Source: JASLMY01 sp965226475 | GTDB taxonomy: Bacteria > Pseudomonadota > Alphaproteobacteria > GCA-2731375 | Direction: 5' to 3' | Assembly: GCA_965226475.1 (NCBI GenBank) | Contig: CBDDDJ010000004.1 | Coordinates: 682,001 to 746,000, forward strand | Length of the DNA stretch: 64,000 bases | Shown here: positions 1 through 9,600 of the stretch, one piece after another | How the letters are laid out: each line of letters starts with the position of its first letter | Numbering within the stretch: the first letter of the stretch is position 1 | Translations under genes and position numbers: made by a program | The notes under the pieces: generated by a model | What the model was told of the DNA's origin: nothing | Databases searched by the model: none | What the model saw: only the letters and a program-made list of their open reading frames with translations

Positions 1-207
1 CCGGCGATCCTCTCCAGTCCCGAATACATCGTTCGCGGCTACTCGCCCGACGAGCGGATCGTCCATGGCACCGGCGGCGTGATCGCGAGGGCGGAAATCC
101 CGGCCCGCGCGGCCGAACTGCTGGCCGACAAGAATATCGCCTTTGTCCACGTCCGCTCGGCCCGCAACAACTGCTTCCAGTGCCGGTTCGAGCGGGCGCC
201 CGGCTGA
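1..207 (+). CDS. DUF1203 family protein, C-terminal part
   Basis: The window opens inside an open frame that runs in phase from base 1 to a TGA at 205-207 (68 residues). The visible part contains RGYSPDERIVHGTGG and later VHVRSARNNCFQCRFER. This resembles the C-terminal half of the DUF1203 family, whose members end in a similar asparagine/cysteine-containing strand. The function of that family is not known. The start lies outside the window. The family call rests on remembered motif similarity only. Confidence 0.7.
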   Translation, partial: PAILSSPEYIVRGYSPDERIVHGTGGVIARAEIPARAAELLADKNIAFVHVRSARNNCFQCRFERAPG

Positions 208-394
208 TCGCCTCGAAGGCTGAAGATCTTCTTGGCATTAGCAGTCTGTCGGCCAAAGCCGCCGGTCACGCCGGGGTGTGGAAACGGAAATTCTGGCCCC
301 CGTCGGGTCCCCACGATAAGCTGTTGATCGTGGCGGGACATGACACGCAGCCGTTCGGACACTTGTCCGGCAAGCGGAACGAGGGAGATCAGAG

Positions 395-850
395 ATGGTC
401 GGGCGGACCTTCGAACTTGACCGGCGTCGGGCGCTCGTCATGGCCGGCGGCGGCGTGGCGGCCCTGTTGACGGCGCGGATGCCGGTGCTTGCGGCCGGGA
501 GTGACCTGCGTCCCGCCCTGCGGGCGTTAGCGGGCAAGATATTCTACTCGAGCGACCAGCCGGGGCGCTGGAAGGGTAAGGAAAAAGGCCATTCGCCTTT
601 AATTAAAGTCGACAAGGATGGCGCTGACATCCTGGTGCGCGCCGCAACCCAGCACCCGATGATCGCGTCACACTACATCATCAAGCACATTCTGTTGGAC
701 GCGGATCTCAATTTCATCAATGAGCGGATTTTTGACGTGGTTTTCGACATGCCGCGCTCGCGCTTCGAATTGAACGGCTACACCGGTCGCCTTTACGTCG
801 TCTCCATGTGCAACCTGCATAACAACTGGATTAACTGGACGGACGTCTAG
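395..850 (+). CDS. TAT-exported superoxide reductase-like (desulfoferrodoxin family) protein
   Basis: A 151-residue protein. Residues 9-34 look like a twin-arginine signal: RRR followed by an Ala/Gly/Val/Leu-rich stretch ending VLAAG. The rest resembles the iron domain of superoxide reductase (neelaredoxin/desulfoferrodoxin C-terminal domain). All five expected Fe ligands are present: His66 in GHSPLIKV, His87 in QHPM, His93 in SHYI, and Cys139 and His142 in CNLH. The usual Lys of the EKHVP motif is shifted, reading EKGHSP, so catalysis may differ. The N-terminal rubredoxin-like domain is absent. The start is chosen because the TAT signal begins there, and GGGAG lies just upstream (382-386). 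The likely role is periplasmic superoxide handling or another Fe-His4Cys redox role. The gene is followed by IS21 copy 1. Confidence 0.72.
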   Translation: MVGRTFELDRRRALVMAGGGVAALLTARMPVLAAGSDLRPALRALAGKIFYSSDQPGRWKGKEKGHSPLIKVDKDGADILVRAATQHPMIASHYIIKHILLDADLNFINERIFDVVFDMPRSRFELNGYTGRLYVVSMCNLHNNWINWTDV

Positions 851-1133
851 GTTAGAAGGCACGAAGGCACGAGCCAGTTTCTCTCTTCGGATGTCATCTT
901 TTGGGGATGAACGCTCCGTCCGTCGGACTTGGCTATTATACCGAGCAACCGCGCGCCCGATGGTTAGAGGGGAGGAAAATTCCACCTCGGCCCTGCCCAA
1001 CGTTGGGGGCAAGTTTGTCAAACGGCTTTCAATATTGACCCCCGATCGGCGTGCAAAATTGACCCCCCTGAGCGGCACGGCGGAGGTTGTCCCGGTAGTC
1101 AACCGGTACCCCGCGGGCACGGCCGGCGGCGGC

Positions 1134-1877
1134 TCAGGAGCGGTTCTTGAAGCGCCAGCTCTCGTTGCCGGTCTCGATGATCTCGCAATGATGGGTGAGA
1201 TAGTCGAGCAGCGCGGTGGTCATCTTGGGGTCGCCGAAGACGGATGTCCATTCGCCGAAGGCGAGGTTGGTGGTGATGACGATAGAGGTGCGCTCGTAGA
1301 GCCGGCTCATGAGGTGGAAGAGCAGCTGCCCGCCGGCCTGGGCGAAGGGCGGGTAGCCGAGTTCGTCGAGGATGACGAAGTCGCGGCGTACGAGCTGGTC
1401 CGCGGTGCGGCCCTGGCGTCCGGCGCGGAGCTCGGCCTCGAGGTGGTTGACCAGGTCGACGACGTTGTAGCAGCGGCCCCGGGCGCCCTTGCGGATGCAG
1501 GAGCGCGCGATGGCGACGGCGAGATGGGTCTTGCCGGTGCCGGTGCCGCCGACCAGCACGATGTTGCGCTTGCCCTCCAGGAAGCCGCCGCCGGCGAGCT
1601 CCTGGATCAGGGGCTCGTTGACTGGCGAGGCGGCGAAGTCGAAGTCGGCCAGCTCCTTGGCCGTTGGCAACCTGGCGGACGCCATCTGGTACTTGATCGA
1701 GCGCGCCGTCTTGTCGGCGATCTCGACCTGCGGCAGCGTACCGATGATCTGCCGCACCGGATGACGACGCTTGAGCCCCCCCCTCGGCGTCCATGTGGCA
1801 AGGATGTCGTCGTCGGCGGCGCGCATGCCCGCGAGCTTCAACGCCGTCATCATCGCCAGCACCTCATGACGCTCCAT
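1134..1877 (-). CDS. istB: IS21-family helper ATPase IstB (copy 1)
   Basis: A 247-residue AAA+ ATPase that assists IstA in IS21 transposition. The Walker A segment is GGTGTGKTHLAVAIA. The Walker B segment reads VILDELGYPPF, where copy 2 has the usual DELGYLPF. A second substitution turns LLDRLTHH into LLDYLTHH. The C-terminus CEIIETGNESWRF is typical of the family. The start overlaps the end of istA by 14 bases, which suggests translational coupling. The two changes at conserved positions suggest reduced activity of this copy, but this is inference. Confidence 0.9.
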   Translation of the reverse strand: MERHEVLAMMTALKLAGMRAADDDILATWTPRGGLKRRHPVRQIIGTLPQVEIADKTARSIKYQMASARLPTAKELADFDFAASPVNEPLIQELAGGGFLEGKRNIVLVGGTGTGKTHLAVAIARSCIRKGARGRCYNVVDLVNHLEAELRAGRQGRTADQLVRRDFVILDELGYPPFAQAGGQLLFHLMSRLYERTSIVITTNLAFGEWTSVFGDPKMTTALLDYLTHHCEIIETGNESWRFKNRS

Positions 1878-3387
1878 GACCGGCCTCCCTCAGGCGATCG
1901 TGGCGCTGACAGTCGGCCACCGGCCGGTGGCGAAACCGCAGGCCCTCGGGCGTCGGGATGGTCGCCGGCGGTGCCGGCTGGCACTGCCGGGCGAGGATGT
2001 TGAGCACGCCGTCGGCGCTGCGGGCGCCGCAGTCGAGCGCCTCGGCACAGGCCGCCTCGACCGCCTCCAGCCCGTCCTCCTGAACCGCCGCGAGGATCCT
2101 CACGAACTGCCTGTCACCGTCGTCGCAACCCGTCAGCCGGGCCCGTATGCGGCCGAGCGCGCCGGGCAGTTGCCAGCCCTTGAAGGGCGCGCCGTTCCTC
2201 AGCGCACCAGGCTTCCGCGTCAGGATCGGCACGTAGTGCCACGGATCGTAGGCGATCTCGCCGCGCCCGAAGCTCCGGGGATGCTCGGCGACGGTCTCGC
2301 CGTCCTGGCGGATGACGATCCGATCGGCGTAGGCCCGCACGTCGACCGGCCGCCCGACGGCACGGGCGGCGACGCTGTAGTGGTTGTTGTCGAAGCGCAC
2401 CAGACAGGTCTTGGACACCGCCACCTCGGTGGCGTGGAAGCCGTCGAAGGGGCCGCGATAGGCCATCAAGAAGGGCCGCTCCTCCTCGAACACCTGCCAC
2501 ACCGTCTTGCTCTCGATCGTCGGATGCGGCCGCTTCTTGGCGTCCTCGATACACCGATCCATCAGCCACTCGTTGATCTCGACGTAGGAGCGGCCCCGCG
2601 GGATGGGCACGAACAGGCGGCCGCGGACGTCACCCACCTGCCTCTCGACCTGCCCCTTCTCCCAGCCCGCACCCGGAGTGCACGCCACCGGCTCCACCAG
2701 ATGGTGGGAGCACAGCTCCAGAAAGCGCCGGTTGTAGGCGCGCTCCTTGCCGACGAAGACCATGCTCACCGCCGTCTTCATGTTGTCGTGGATGCCCCGC
2801 CGGCAGACCCCGCCGAAGAAGTGGAAGGCCCGTTCGTGCGCCTCGAACACCATCTCCTGGCTCTCGCGCGGGAAGATCTGAACCAGCTGCATGCGGCTGT
2901 AGCAGAGCCGCATGTGCGCCGCCTTCACCTTGGTCGTCACACCCGACAGGCGCGCGTACTCGTGGCTCCAGTCGAACTGCTAGGCCTCGCCGGGATCGAA
3001 GCTCAGCGGCACAAAACCCTGCGACGGCGACAACAGCCGCCACCGCCGACGCCAGGTCCTGGCGTGGCGGCGCACTGCGTCGTAGCCGCCGCCATAGCCC
3101 AGAGCCGCAAGGTCTTCATGAATCCGCGGCAGAGACAGCCGATCCCGGCGCGGCTTCTTCTCGTTGGCCTCCAGCTGGCGCTCAAGCTCATCCACCCACG
3201 GTCCAAGCTTCGGCATCGGCTGGATCTTGCGCGCGTAGCTGTACGAGGTCTCATCGCCCCGCACCACCTTGCGCACCGTGTTCTTCGAAACCCTCAAATC
3301 CCGGGCGATCTTCTTGATCGGAACGCCCCTCACCAGATGATCCCGACGGATCTTCGCGATCGTTTCCACTACCAGCATCTCCCCCAC
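1864..3387 (-). pseudogene. istA: IS21-family transposase IstA split by an in-frame amber codon (copy 1)
   Basis: The frame is continuous from a GTG at 3387 to 1864 except for one TAG at 2982-2980. The first 135 residues contain an HTH (IKKIARDLRVSKNTVRKVVRG). After the TAG the frame resumes with QFDWS, the first catalytic Asp of the DDE core, and continues through GGVCRRGIHDN and WEKGQVERQVGD. The stop therefore separates the DNA-binding part from the whole catalytic part. The same TAG is present in copy 2. It may be a dead gene mobilised in trans, or one expressed by readthrough of UAG-CAG. Confidence 0.85.
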
Positions 3388-3565
3388 CTCGACTGTCCAA
3401 ACAACGAGGTGTGTTGAAAATCACAAAACCAGGGGGGTCAATTTGGGACGCCGATTACCCCACCAAGGGGGTCAATATTCCACGCCGATCAACACAAGCT
3501 CACCAGATGCCGTCTCGAAATCGGCAAAGGACCCGATTAAGGGGGCAGGCCACTATCGTATGGAA

Positions 3566-4618
3566 CTATGTCCACACTCGTCTGAAGTATTCGAGGAGAT
3601 TTCCGCCAAGGATATTCTTGATCGTTTCTTCGTCGTGTTCCCGCGACAATAGCCCGCGCGTCAGGTTCGGCAACTGCCCGACACCTTCCAGGCCGACCGG
3701 AAAATCATAGGACGTGCCGAAGGCATGAGCGTGCTTGCCAAGATTTACCTTGTCCACATCCGTCCAGCCTTCGATGAAATCCAGTCCGAGACCGACGGCA
3801 TCTGCCCCGGCAAGGCCGACGAGATAATCCGCCTGGTCAAGCAGGTCCCGGATGTGCGGCCGGCCGCCGTCATTTCGCAGGAAGGCCGGAAATGCATTGA
3901 GGCCGATCACGCCACCGCCTCTCGCCACGGCCAGGATCTGATCGTCCGTCTTGTTCCGGGTATTGTCGCAAAGCGCGCGCGCATTGGAGTGCGTGAAGGC
4001 CAGCGGTCGTTTTGCAACGCGGATCGCATGCTCGACCGATTTGTCGCCGACATGTGAAAGGTCGACGGCGATCCCGGCGTCCTGTAGGGCATGCAACAGC
4101 TCGACGCCGTAAAGGCTCAGCCCGCCGCCTTCGGGTTCGAGGCAACCGTCGGCCGCCAGATTGCGTTGATTGTATGTGATTTGAACACAGCGGATTCCCA
4201 GCGTGTGGAACGCGTCGACGAGGCCGAGATCGTCGCCGAACGGCGTCGCATTCTGGAACGCCATGACGACACCGAGTTTTTCCGCGTCTCTCGCGCGCTG
4301 GAAATCCTCGATGTCCAGCACGAGGTGCATCCTGCTTTCGTCCCGGCGGACAAGCCGGAGCGTACGGTCAATGGCGCGCAACGCCGCCTCCGTGTGGCTG
4401 CCGATTCCGGTTTCGACGCCAACGAAAATGGTCACGACGGCGGCCGACATGCCGGCTTCGATCAGCCTCTCGGTAAAGGGCGGTTCCAGCGTGTAGGCAA
4501 GCGCCGTTCCATCGATTACCATCGCCTCGCGATGGATCTTGGCCGCCAGCGTATCCTGCTCGTCTGTCAGCGCGATGCGCGTATCAGTACTGATTTCGCC
4601 CATGGCCGCCGTCCCCAT
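3566..4618 (-). CDS. Peptidase M19 (membrane/renal dipeptidase) homologue with altered metal site
   Basis: A 350-residue protein of M19 dipeptidase fold. It has VIDG at 34-37, ITYNQRN at 147-153, DLSHVGD at 186-192 and FTHSNARAL at 208-216. The two C-terminal-side zinc ligands, His189 and His210, are present. The usual H-x-D after VIDG is replaced by Thr38-Ala-Leu40, and the bridging glutamate is Gln122 (in AFQNATPF). Three of five canonical ligands are therefore missing, and it probably does not act as a normal dizinc dipeptidase. It may belong to a divergent subgroup with another substrate. An alternative start is Met6 at 4603. Its 3' end lies 71 bp from IS21 copy 1. Confidence 0.8.
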   Translation of the reverse strand: MGTAAMGEISTDTRIALTDEQDTLAAKIHREAMVIDGTALAYTLEPPFTERLIEAGMSAAVVTIFVGVETGIGSHTEAALRAIDRTLRLVRRDESRMHLVLDIEDFQRARDAEKLGVVMAFQNATPFGDDLGLVDAFHTLGIRCVQITYNQRNLAADGCLEPEGGGLSLYGVELLHALQDAGIAVDLSHVGDKSVEHAIRVAKRPLAFTHSNARALCDNTRNKTDDQILAVARGGGVIGLNAFPAFLRNDGGRPHIRDLLDQADYLVGLAGADAVGLGLDFIEGWTDVDKVNLGKHAHAFGTSYDFPVGLEGVGQLPNLTRGLLSREHDEETIKNILGGNLLEYFRRVWT

Positions 4619-4887
4619 TTGAACTGCCCGATCGGCCGGTCCGGAAAAACGGCGGCCCTGTTTTTTCCCAGCATAGCGGGAAAAGCGTGATGGTGTGTCG
4701 GCCCTCGTTAAGCGTTGTCGGACGCCCGGGAGGGCAAGCCGACATGGGCCAATGACTGGGCGATTGCGCGGATTCGCGCCGCCATCCCGCCGGCTACCAA
4801 GCGACGATAGGCCCGGATCGCGCCGTGGGCAAAATGCGGTCGGGCAGGCCTGTCACTCGGAAATTTCCGCACGACGCCGAAAGCTCT

Positions 4888-6513
4888 TCAGCCTCTCGAC
4901 CCGTCGCGCCCGCCGGCATCGGCGAGCACCATATCCGCCGCCTTCTCGCCGATCATGATCGAGGGCGCGTTGGTGTTGCCAGAGGTGAGAGTCGGCATGA
5001 CCGAGGCGTCGGCGACGCGCAGCCCCACGATTCCGCGCACCCGCAGCCGCTCGTCCAGCACGGCCATCGGGTCCCCGTCCGTCCCCATCTTGCAAGTGCC
5101 GACCGGGTGATAGGTGGTCTCGGCGACGGCCTTCACCCAGGCGAGGATCTCCTCGTCCGAGGCGAGGCCGGGGCCCGGTGCCAACTCCCGCGTGCCCAGC
5201 GCCGCCATCGCCGGCGCGGTCATCAGGGCGCGGGCGACGCGGACGGCGGCGATGGTGATCTCCACGTCGAGGGGGGACGACAGAAAGTTGAAGCTGATCG
5301 CCGGCTGCCGGCCGGCATCGGGCGCGGTGATGTGGATATGGCCCGTGCTCTCCGGCCGCATGGCATGGGCATAGCAGGTGACGCCCGACTGGCGGGAGAG
5401 CTTGTAGCCCGGGTCATACAGCAGCGGCACCCAGCCCAGAAGCGCGTCCGGCGCCTCCAGCGTGTCGCGGGTGCGGACGAAGGCGCGGATGGGGGCGGCG
5501 GGAATGCCCATCATGCCCTTGCGCAGGAACAGGTACTTCATCGCCTGTTTCACCAGGCCCAGGCCGCGGCCGCGATCATTGTAGGTGGCGCCTGGCGTGT
5601 CGATGGCCCAGCGCGTGCGCGGCGCATAATGGTCGCGGAGGTTCTCGCCGACACCGCTTAGTTCGTGGCGGACCTCGATGCCGAGGGCCTGGAGACGTTC
5701 GCCTTGGCCGATGCCGGAGAGCTCCAGCAGCTGCGGCGAGTTGATGGTGCCGGCGCTCACCACCACCTCGCGACGGACGCGGGCCTCGCGCGCCTCTCCG
5801 CCGACCTCGTAGCGCACGCCGACGCAGCGCTTGTCCTCCAGCAGCAGGGATTGGCTGAGCGCCTCGGTCCGGATCTCCAGATTGCGGCGGTCGCGGATCG
5901 GGTCCAGATAGCAATGCGCCGTGCTCTGCCGCCTGCCGCCGGCGATGGTCGCCTGGCTCATCGCGATGCCTTCCTGCCGGGCACCGTTGTAATCCGGGTT
6001 GTGCGGGATGCCGACCTGGCCGGCGGCCGCGATCAGGGCGTCGTAGAGGATCCCGGGCTCGTCCGGGTCGGTGACCCGCAAGGGCCCCTCGCGGCCCCGG
6101 AATTCGTCCTCGCCGCCGTCGTAGCTCTCCAGCTCCTTGAAAAAGGGCAGCACGTCCGCGTAGCTCCAGCCCCTGTTGCCGAGCTGCGCCCAATGGTCGA
6201 AGTCCCGCGCCTGGCCGCGCACGAAGACGAGGCCGTTGATCGATGAGGAACCACCCAGGAGCTTGCCGCGCGGCACCGCGAGCCGCCGCCCGTTGGTGTT
6301 CTCCTCCGGCTCGCCCGAATAGCACCAGTTGGCCTTGGGGTTCTCGACCAGCCGGGCATAACCGATCGGGATTCGCGACCAGGGATGGCTCGCCCGCCCC
6401 GCCTCCAGCAGCAGCACCCGATGGCCGGGATCCGCCGACAAGCGATGCGCCACCGCCGCGCCGGCCGAGCCGGCGCCGACGACGACGTAGTCATAGGTTT
6501 CCGTATCGGACAT
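4888..6513 (-). CDS. GMC family FAD-dependent oxidoreductase (choline/alcohol dehydrogenase-like)
   Basis: A 541-residue glucose-methanol-choline oxidoreductase. The N-terminal FAD-binding motif is VVVGAGSAGAAVAHRL. GMC signature 1 is around PRGKLLGGSSSINGLV and signature 2 around SAGTINSPQLLELSGIG. The C-terminal catalytic histidine is in TTYHPVGTCKMG, and NTNAPSIMIGEKAADM closes the FAD site. Length is normal and no signal peptide is seen. It most resembles BetA-type choline dehydrogenases and related alcohol dehydrogenases, but the substrate cannot be told. It lies on the same strand as, and 120 bp downstream of, the giant gene that ends at 6634. Co-transcription is possible but not shown. 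Confidence 0.93.
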   Translation of the reverse strand: MSDTETYDYVVVGAGSAGAAVAHRLSADPGHRVLLLEAGRASHPWSRIPIGYARLVENPKANWCYSGEPEENTNGRRLAVPRGKLLGGSSSINGLVFVRGQARDFDHWAQLGNRGWSYADVLPFFKELESYDGGEDEFRGREGPLRVTDPDEPGILYDALIAAAGQVGIPHNPDYNGARQEGIAMSQATIAGGRRQSTAHCYLDPIRDRRNLEIRTEALSQSLLLEDKRCVGVRYEVGGEAREARVRREVVVSAGTINSPQLLELSGIGQGERLQALGIEVRHELSGVGENLRDHYAPRTRWAIDTPGATYNDRGRGLGLVKQAMKYLFLRKGMMGIPAAPIRAFVRTRDTLEAPDALLGWVPLLYDPGYKLSRQSGVTCYAHAMRPESTGHIHITAPDAGRQPAISFNFLSSPLDVEITIAAVRVARALMTAPAMAALGTRELAPGPGLASDEEILAWVKAVAETTYHPVGTCKMGTDGDPMAVLDERLRVRGIVGLRVADASVMPTLTSGNTNAPSIMIGEKAADMVLADAGGRDGSRG

Positions 6514-6552
6514 GAGGTGGCCCCTCTCCGATGGCGACCGGAGCTTAGGAGA

Positions 6553-6633
6553 TCTACTTCACGGACGCCAAATCATCGAGAGCGTCGTCAAGGGCGCCGT
6601 CGGGCACGGTGATCGCCTCGTCGGATAGGCGGG
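6553..6633 (-). other. Out-of-frame continuation of the giant protein's C-terminal repeat
   Basis: The giant protein ends with two similar motifs, EAITIPEAP and GAITLPEAP. Directly after its TGA, in a different frame, the sequence encodes DEAITVPDGALDDALDDLA and then stops just before the GMC gene. This third motif copy suggests that the gene once ran on through a single-base indel near 6634-6650. Alternatively the indel is a sequencing error, and the true protein is about 25 residues longer. Confidence 0.55.
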
Positions 6634-9600
6634 TCATCCGGCCGAGGGCGCTTCGGGAAGCGTGATGGCGCCGTCGTGGGGTAACGTCGCGCCGGTGGCG
6701 GCCGTCGGTGCTTCCGGGATGGTGATCGCCTCGCCGAAGCGGACCGTGCCGCCGTTCGCCCGCGGCAAGGCGGCCGGCGCGGGTGGTGGCGGCGGATGGT
6801 TGGACCGGAGCGCCGCCTCCGCCGCCCGCAAGCCTTCGGCGGTGGTCTCGGCCGCGAGCGTGCCGATCTTCGGATATTGCGTGCCGTTGACCGGGTTGAA
6901 GGCGAAGGTATCGACGCCGGGCGTGTCGCTGGGACGCAGCGTCGAATAGTTCTTGCCTTCCGGCGAGGGAATGTCTTCCCACTTGACCAGCCCGTCGAAC
7001 TGTTTGCCCAGCGCGTCCTGATGGCGGACGCGGACGGCGAGACCGTTGTAGCCACCGCGAATCTCCGGCGTCGGATTGTCGATCGCGCGCTGCAGGTTGC
7101 GCGCGTTGGCGGCGCGCTCGGCGGCGGTGGCGCCGCGCATCGGCACGACCCCGCCCGGATCGATCACCACCAGCACCCACTCGTCCGCCTTGCCCGAGGC
7201 GGGCGGCACGAAAGTGAAATCGTCGTGCTTGTTGTCGAGCCAGGCGAAGCCTCTGCGGTTGAGCGCTTCCATGCCCCGGTTGAAGGCGATCGCCTGGCCC
7301 GGAGTCATGGAGCCGTCGGGCAGCTTGGCGCTGGCCGGCAGGTCCTTGAAGGCCGGCGGGGTGCGCTCGAGGACCGTCGCTGTGCCACCGGTGAAGTCCT
7401 TCGGACCGAGTCTGGCGCGGTTGGACGGCACCAGGACCGAGCTGGTGATGTCGTACTGGGCGATGACCCGGGGGGTCCGGATCAGGTTCGCGTCGCCCAC
7501 CGCCTCCACGGCGTTGCGACCGAGGGCGTCGAGCGCCGCGGCGCCGTTGTCGGCTTCGGTCAGCTTGATCGCGTTGCCGAGATCGTCGGCGGCGTTCGTG
7601 GACCGCGTGCCCGGCGCGGAGAAGGCCTTGGAGAAGGAACCCTCGCCCAGGAAGTCGCCCTGGCCGACGGTCACGGAGCGACCGCCACCCCGCGCCTCCA
7701 GCAGCAGGCCGCCGTTCTCGCCCCGTCTGACCGCGATCGACGTCGGCCGGGAGACGGCGCCGGTGGCGGCGGGCGGCGTCACGGCGGCCGGGTTCGGCGC
7801 GGCGGCCACCGGATTGGGCGACGGCGCCCGGCCGGCGCCGGTCACGGGACCGTCGACGTTCGTCGGAACGTCGAGTCGGGCTCCAGCGACCGGGCCTGGC
7901 GACGGGGCGGCGGCGGCCGGCGTGAAGGGGTCACGCGGCGGGGCCAGCGGACGCGACGCGGCAAGCGGGGCCGGGCGCGCCGGCGGGGCCGATACGTGTG
8001 CCGGGGGCTGGGCCAGCGGACGCGACGCGGCAAGCGGGGCCGGACGCGCTGGCGGGGCCGATAGCCGTGCCGGGGGCTGGGCCAGCGGACGCGACGCGGG
8101 AAGCGAGCCCGGACGCGCCGGCGGCGGCGATACATGTGCCGGAGGGCGCGCGGCGGCGCCCGCGCGTTCCGGGCGAACGATCAGATAGCCTTCGTCGAGC
8201 GCGGCGGCTTCGGAGGGGAACTTGCCGATGACGCCGTGCTCCACGTCGGGGATGGTCCGCAACGCGTCTTCTCCCCGGATCGCACGCACCAGGCTTTCGG
8301 CCTCGCCGACGACCGCGATGTCAATGTCGGAATGATTGGTGTACTGCGTGCCCTTGTAGCGGCTGACGTAAGTCTGTCGGCTGCCCAACAGCACCAGCGT
8401 CTCGCCGAGTTCGTTCGCGGCCCGCTGGGCGGCCTCGAGATGCTCCAGGGTGATCCCCGGACCTGGCGTGCCGCGTATCGTCCCGGGAAGGTTCTCCGGG
8501 CGCGGCGCCGGCGGGCTCGCGGTCGCGAGATCGACCCCGTCGAGCGGCCGGGGCCGCGCCGGCGGCGGCGGAATGTTGCCCGGAGGTTCCGCGATCGGGC
8601 GCGGCGGCGTCGGCGCGAGATCCGGGCGCGGCGTGCCGGGGGTCGTGATCGGGCCCGGGCGCGCCGGCGGCGGAGAGATGCGGCCGGGCGGCGGGGCAAC
8701 CAGACGCGGGGCGCCGCGAGCCGCCGCCGCGCCCTGACGCACGGGCCGTGGAACGGCGGCGGCGATGTCCAGCGGACGGGCCGCGTCCACCGCGCGGGCG
8801 GCATCGGCGGCGCGGGCCGCGTCGGCCGCCTTGTCGGCCAGCCTCAGCGCGTTGGCGGCGACGTTCGCCGCGCGGGCCGCGTTGGCGATGCGGCCGACGC
8901 CGCCGATGACGATCGTCGGATCGATCACGTACTCTCCGATGAACTCGCCGACAGAGAAGGAGCGGTCGAACGCGGCACCCGCTTCCTCGGCCTGGAGCGC
9001 CTCGCCCAGGCCGACGACGTTCTCGCCGAAATCGTTCACCTGTTTGCCGAGCCCGAAGAACAAGGTCGAGGCCGTGCCACCGGGGTCGCTGACGGCCTGG
9101 TCGACGAACTCCTGGTTGTCGGTGCCGAAGAAGTTGGTGCGCGAGCCGGTGACGATCTCCATGCCGAACTCGAGCGATTCCCCGATCGAGTCGATCGGCT
9201 CGAAGATCACCAGGTCCGCGAGGCCGTGGAGGCTCTTGGCGACGCCGGTCACCATGCCGGCGGCACCGCCGACGTTGGCCGCGACGTTGGTGGTTACGCC
9301 GTCATAGACATCGATCACCGCGCCGTAGGGATCGAAGCCTTCCTCGGTGACGTCGACCGTGCTCACCGCCCGCAGCACCGTCTCGCGCTGGCGCGCACCG
9401 GCGCTCTCGAGCGAGCCGGAGTCGCGGAGCCGCTGGTCCGCGAGGCGGTCCAGCTCCTCGGCGCTGGAGACCCGCCACAACCCGTCGTCGATGTTCTGGC
9501 CCACCAGCTCGGTGCGCTGGTTGTCGTGGATGCGCTCCAGCGTGCGGATGTTCGAGGCATCCAGCTCCCGCCATTCCGTCTGCGCCGACTCCAGCCGCTC

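Larger units (their letters stand above)
1016..3494 (-). mobile_element. IS21-family insertion sequence, copy 1
   Basis: A 2479-bp element with istA and istB on the minus strand. The ends were set by comparison with copy 2 at 28805-32289. Both ends begin TGT and share AATATTGACCCCC about 16 bases in. A second internal GACCCCC box lies further in at each end. The flanks read ...CAAGTT and CAAGCT..., an imperfect 6-bp match rather than a clean target duplication. Copy 1 is 27 bp longer than copy 2 between the left end and the istB stop. It also differs by scattered substitutions, some in conserved IstB positions, so it looks like the more decayed copy. Confidence 0.9.

Noticed and set aside
2980..2982. 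Reading the amber codon in istA as pyrrolysine
   Set aside because: Nothing else in the window suggests UAG recoding as Pyl, and other genes here use TAG as a normal stop (for example the hydrolase at 63473). Leaky readthrough or inactivation is simpler.
1876..3417. Long frame antisense to istA (also at 28882-30423)
   Set aside because: Present in both IS copies only because the underlying istA is duplicated. There is no independent domain.
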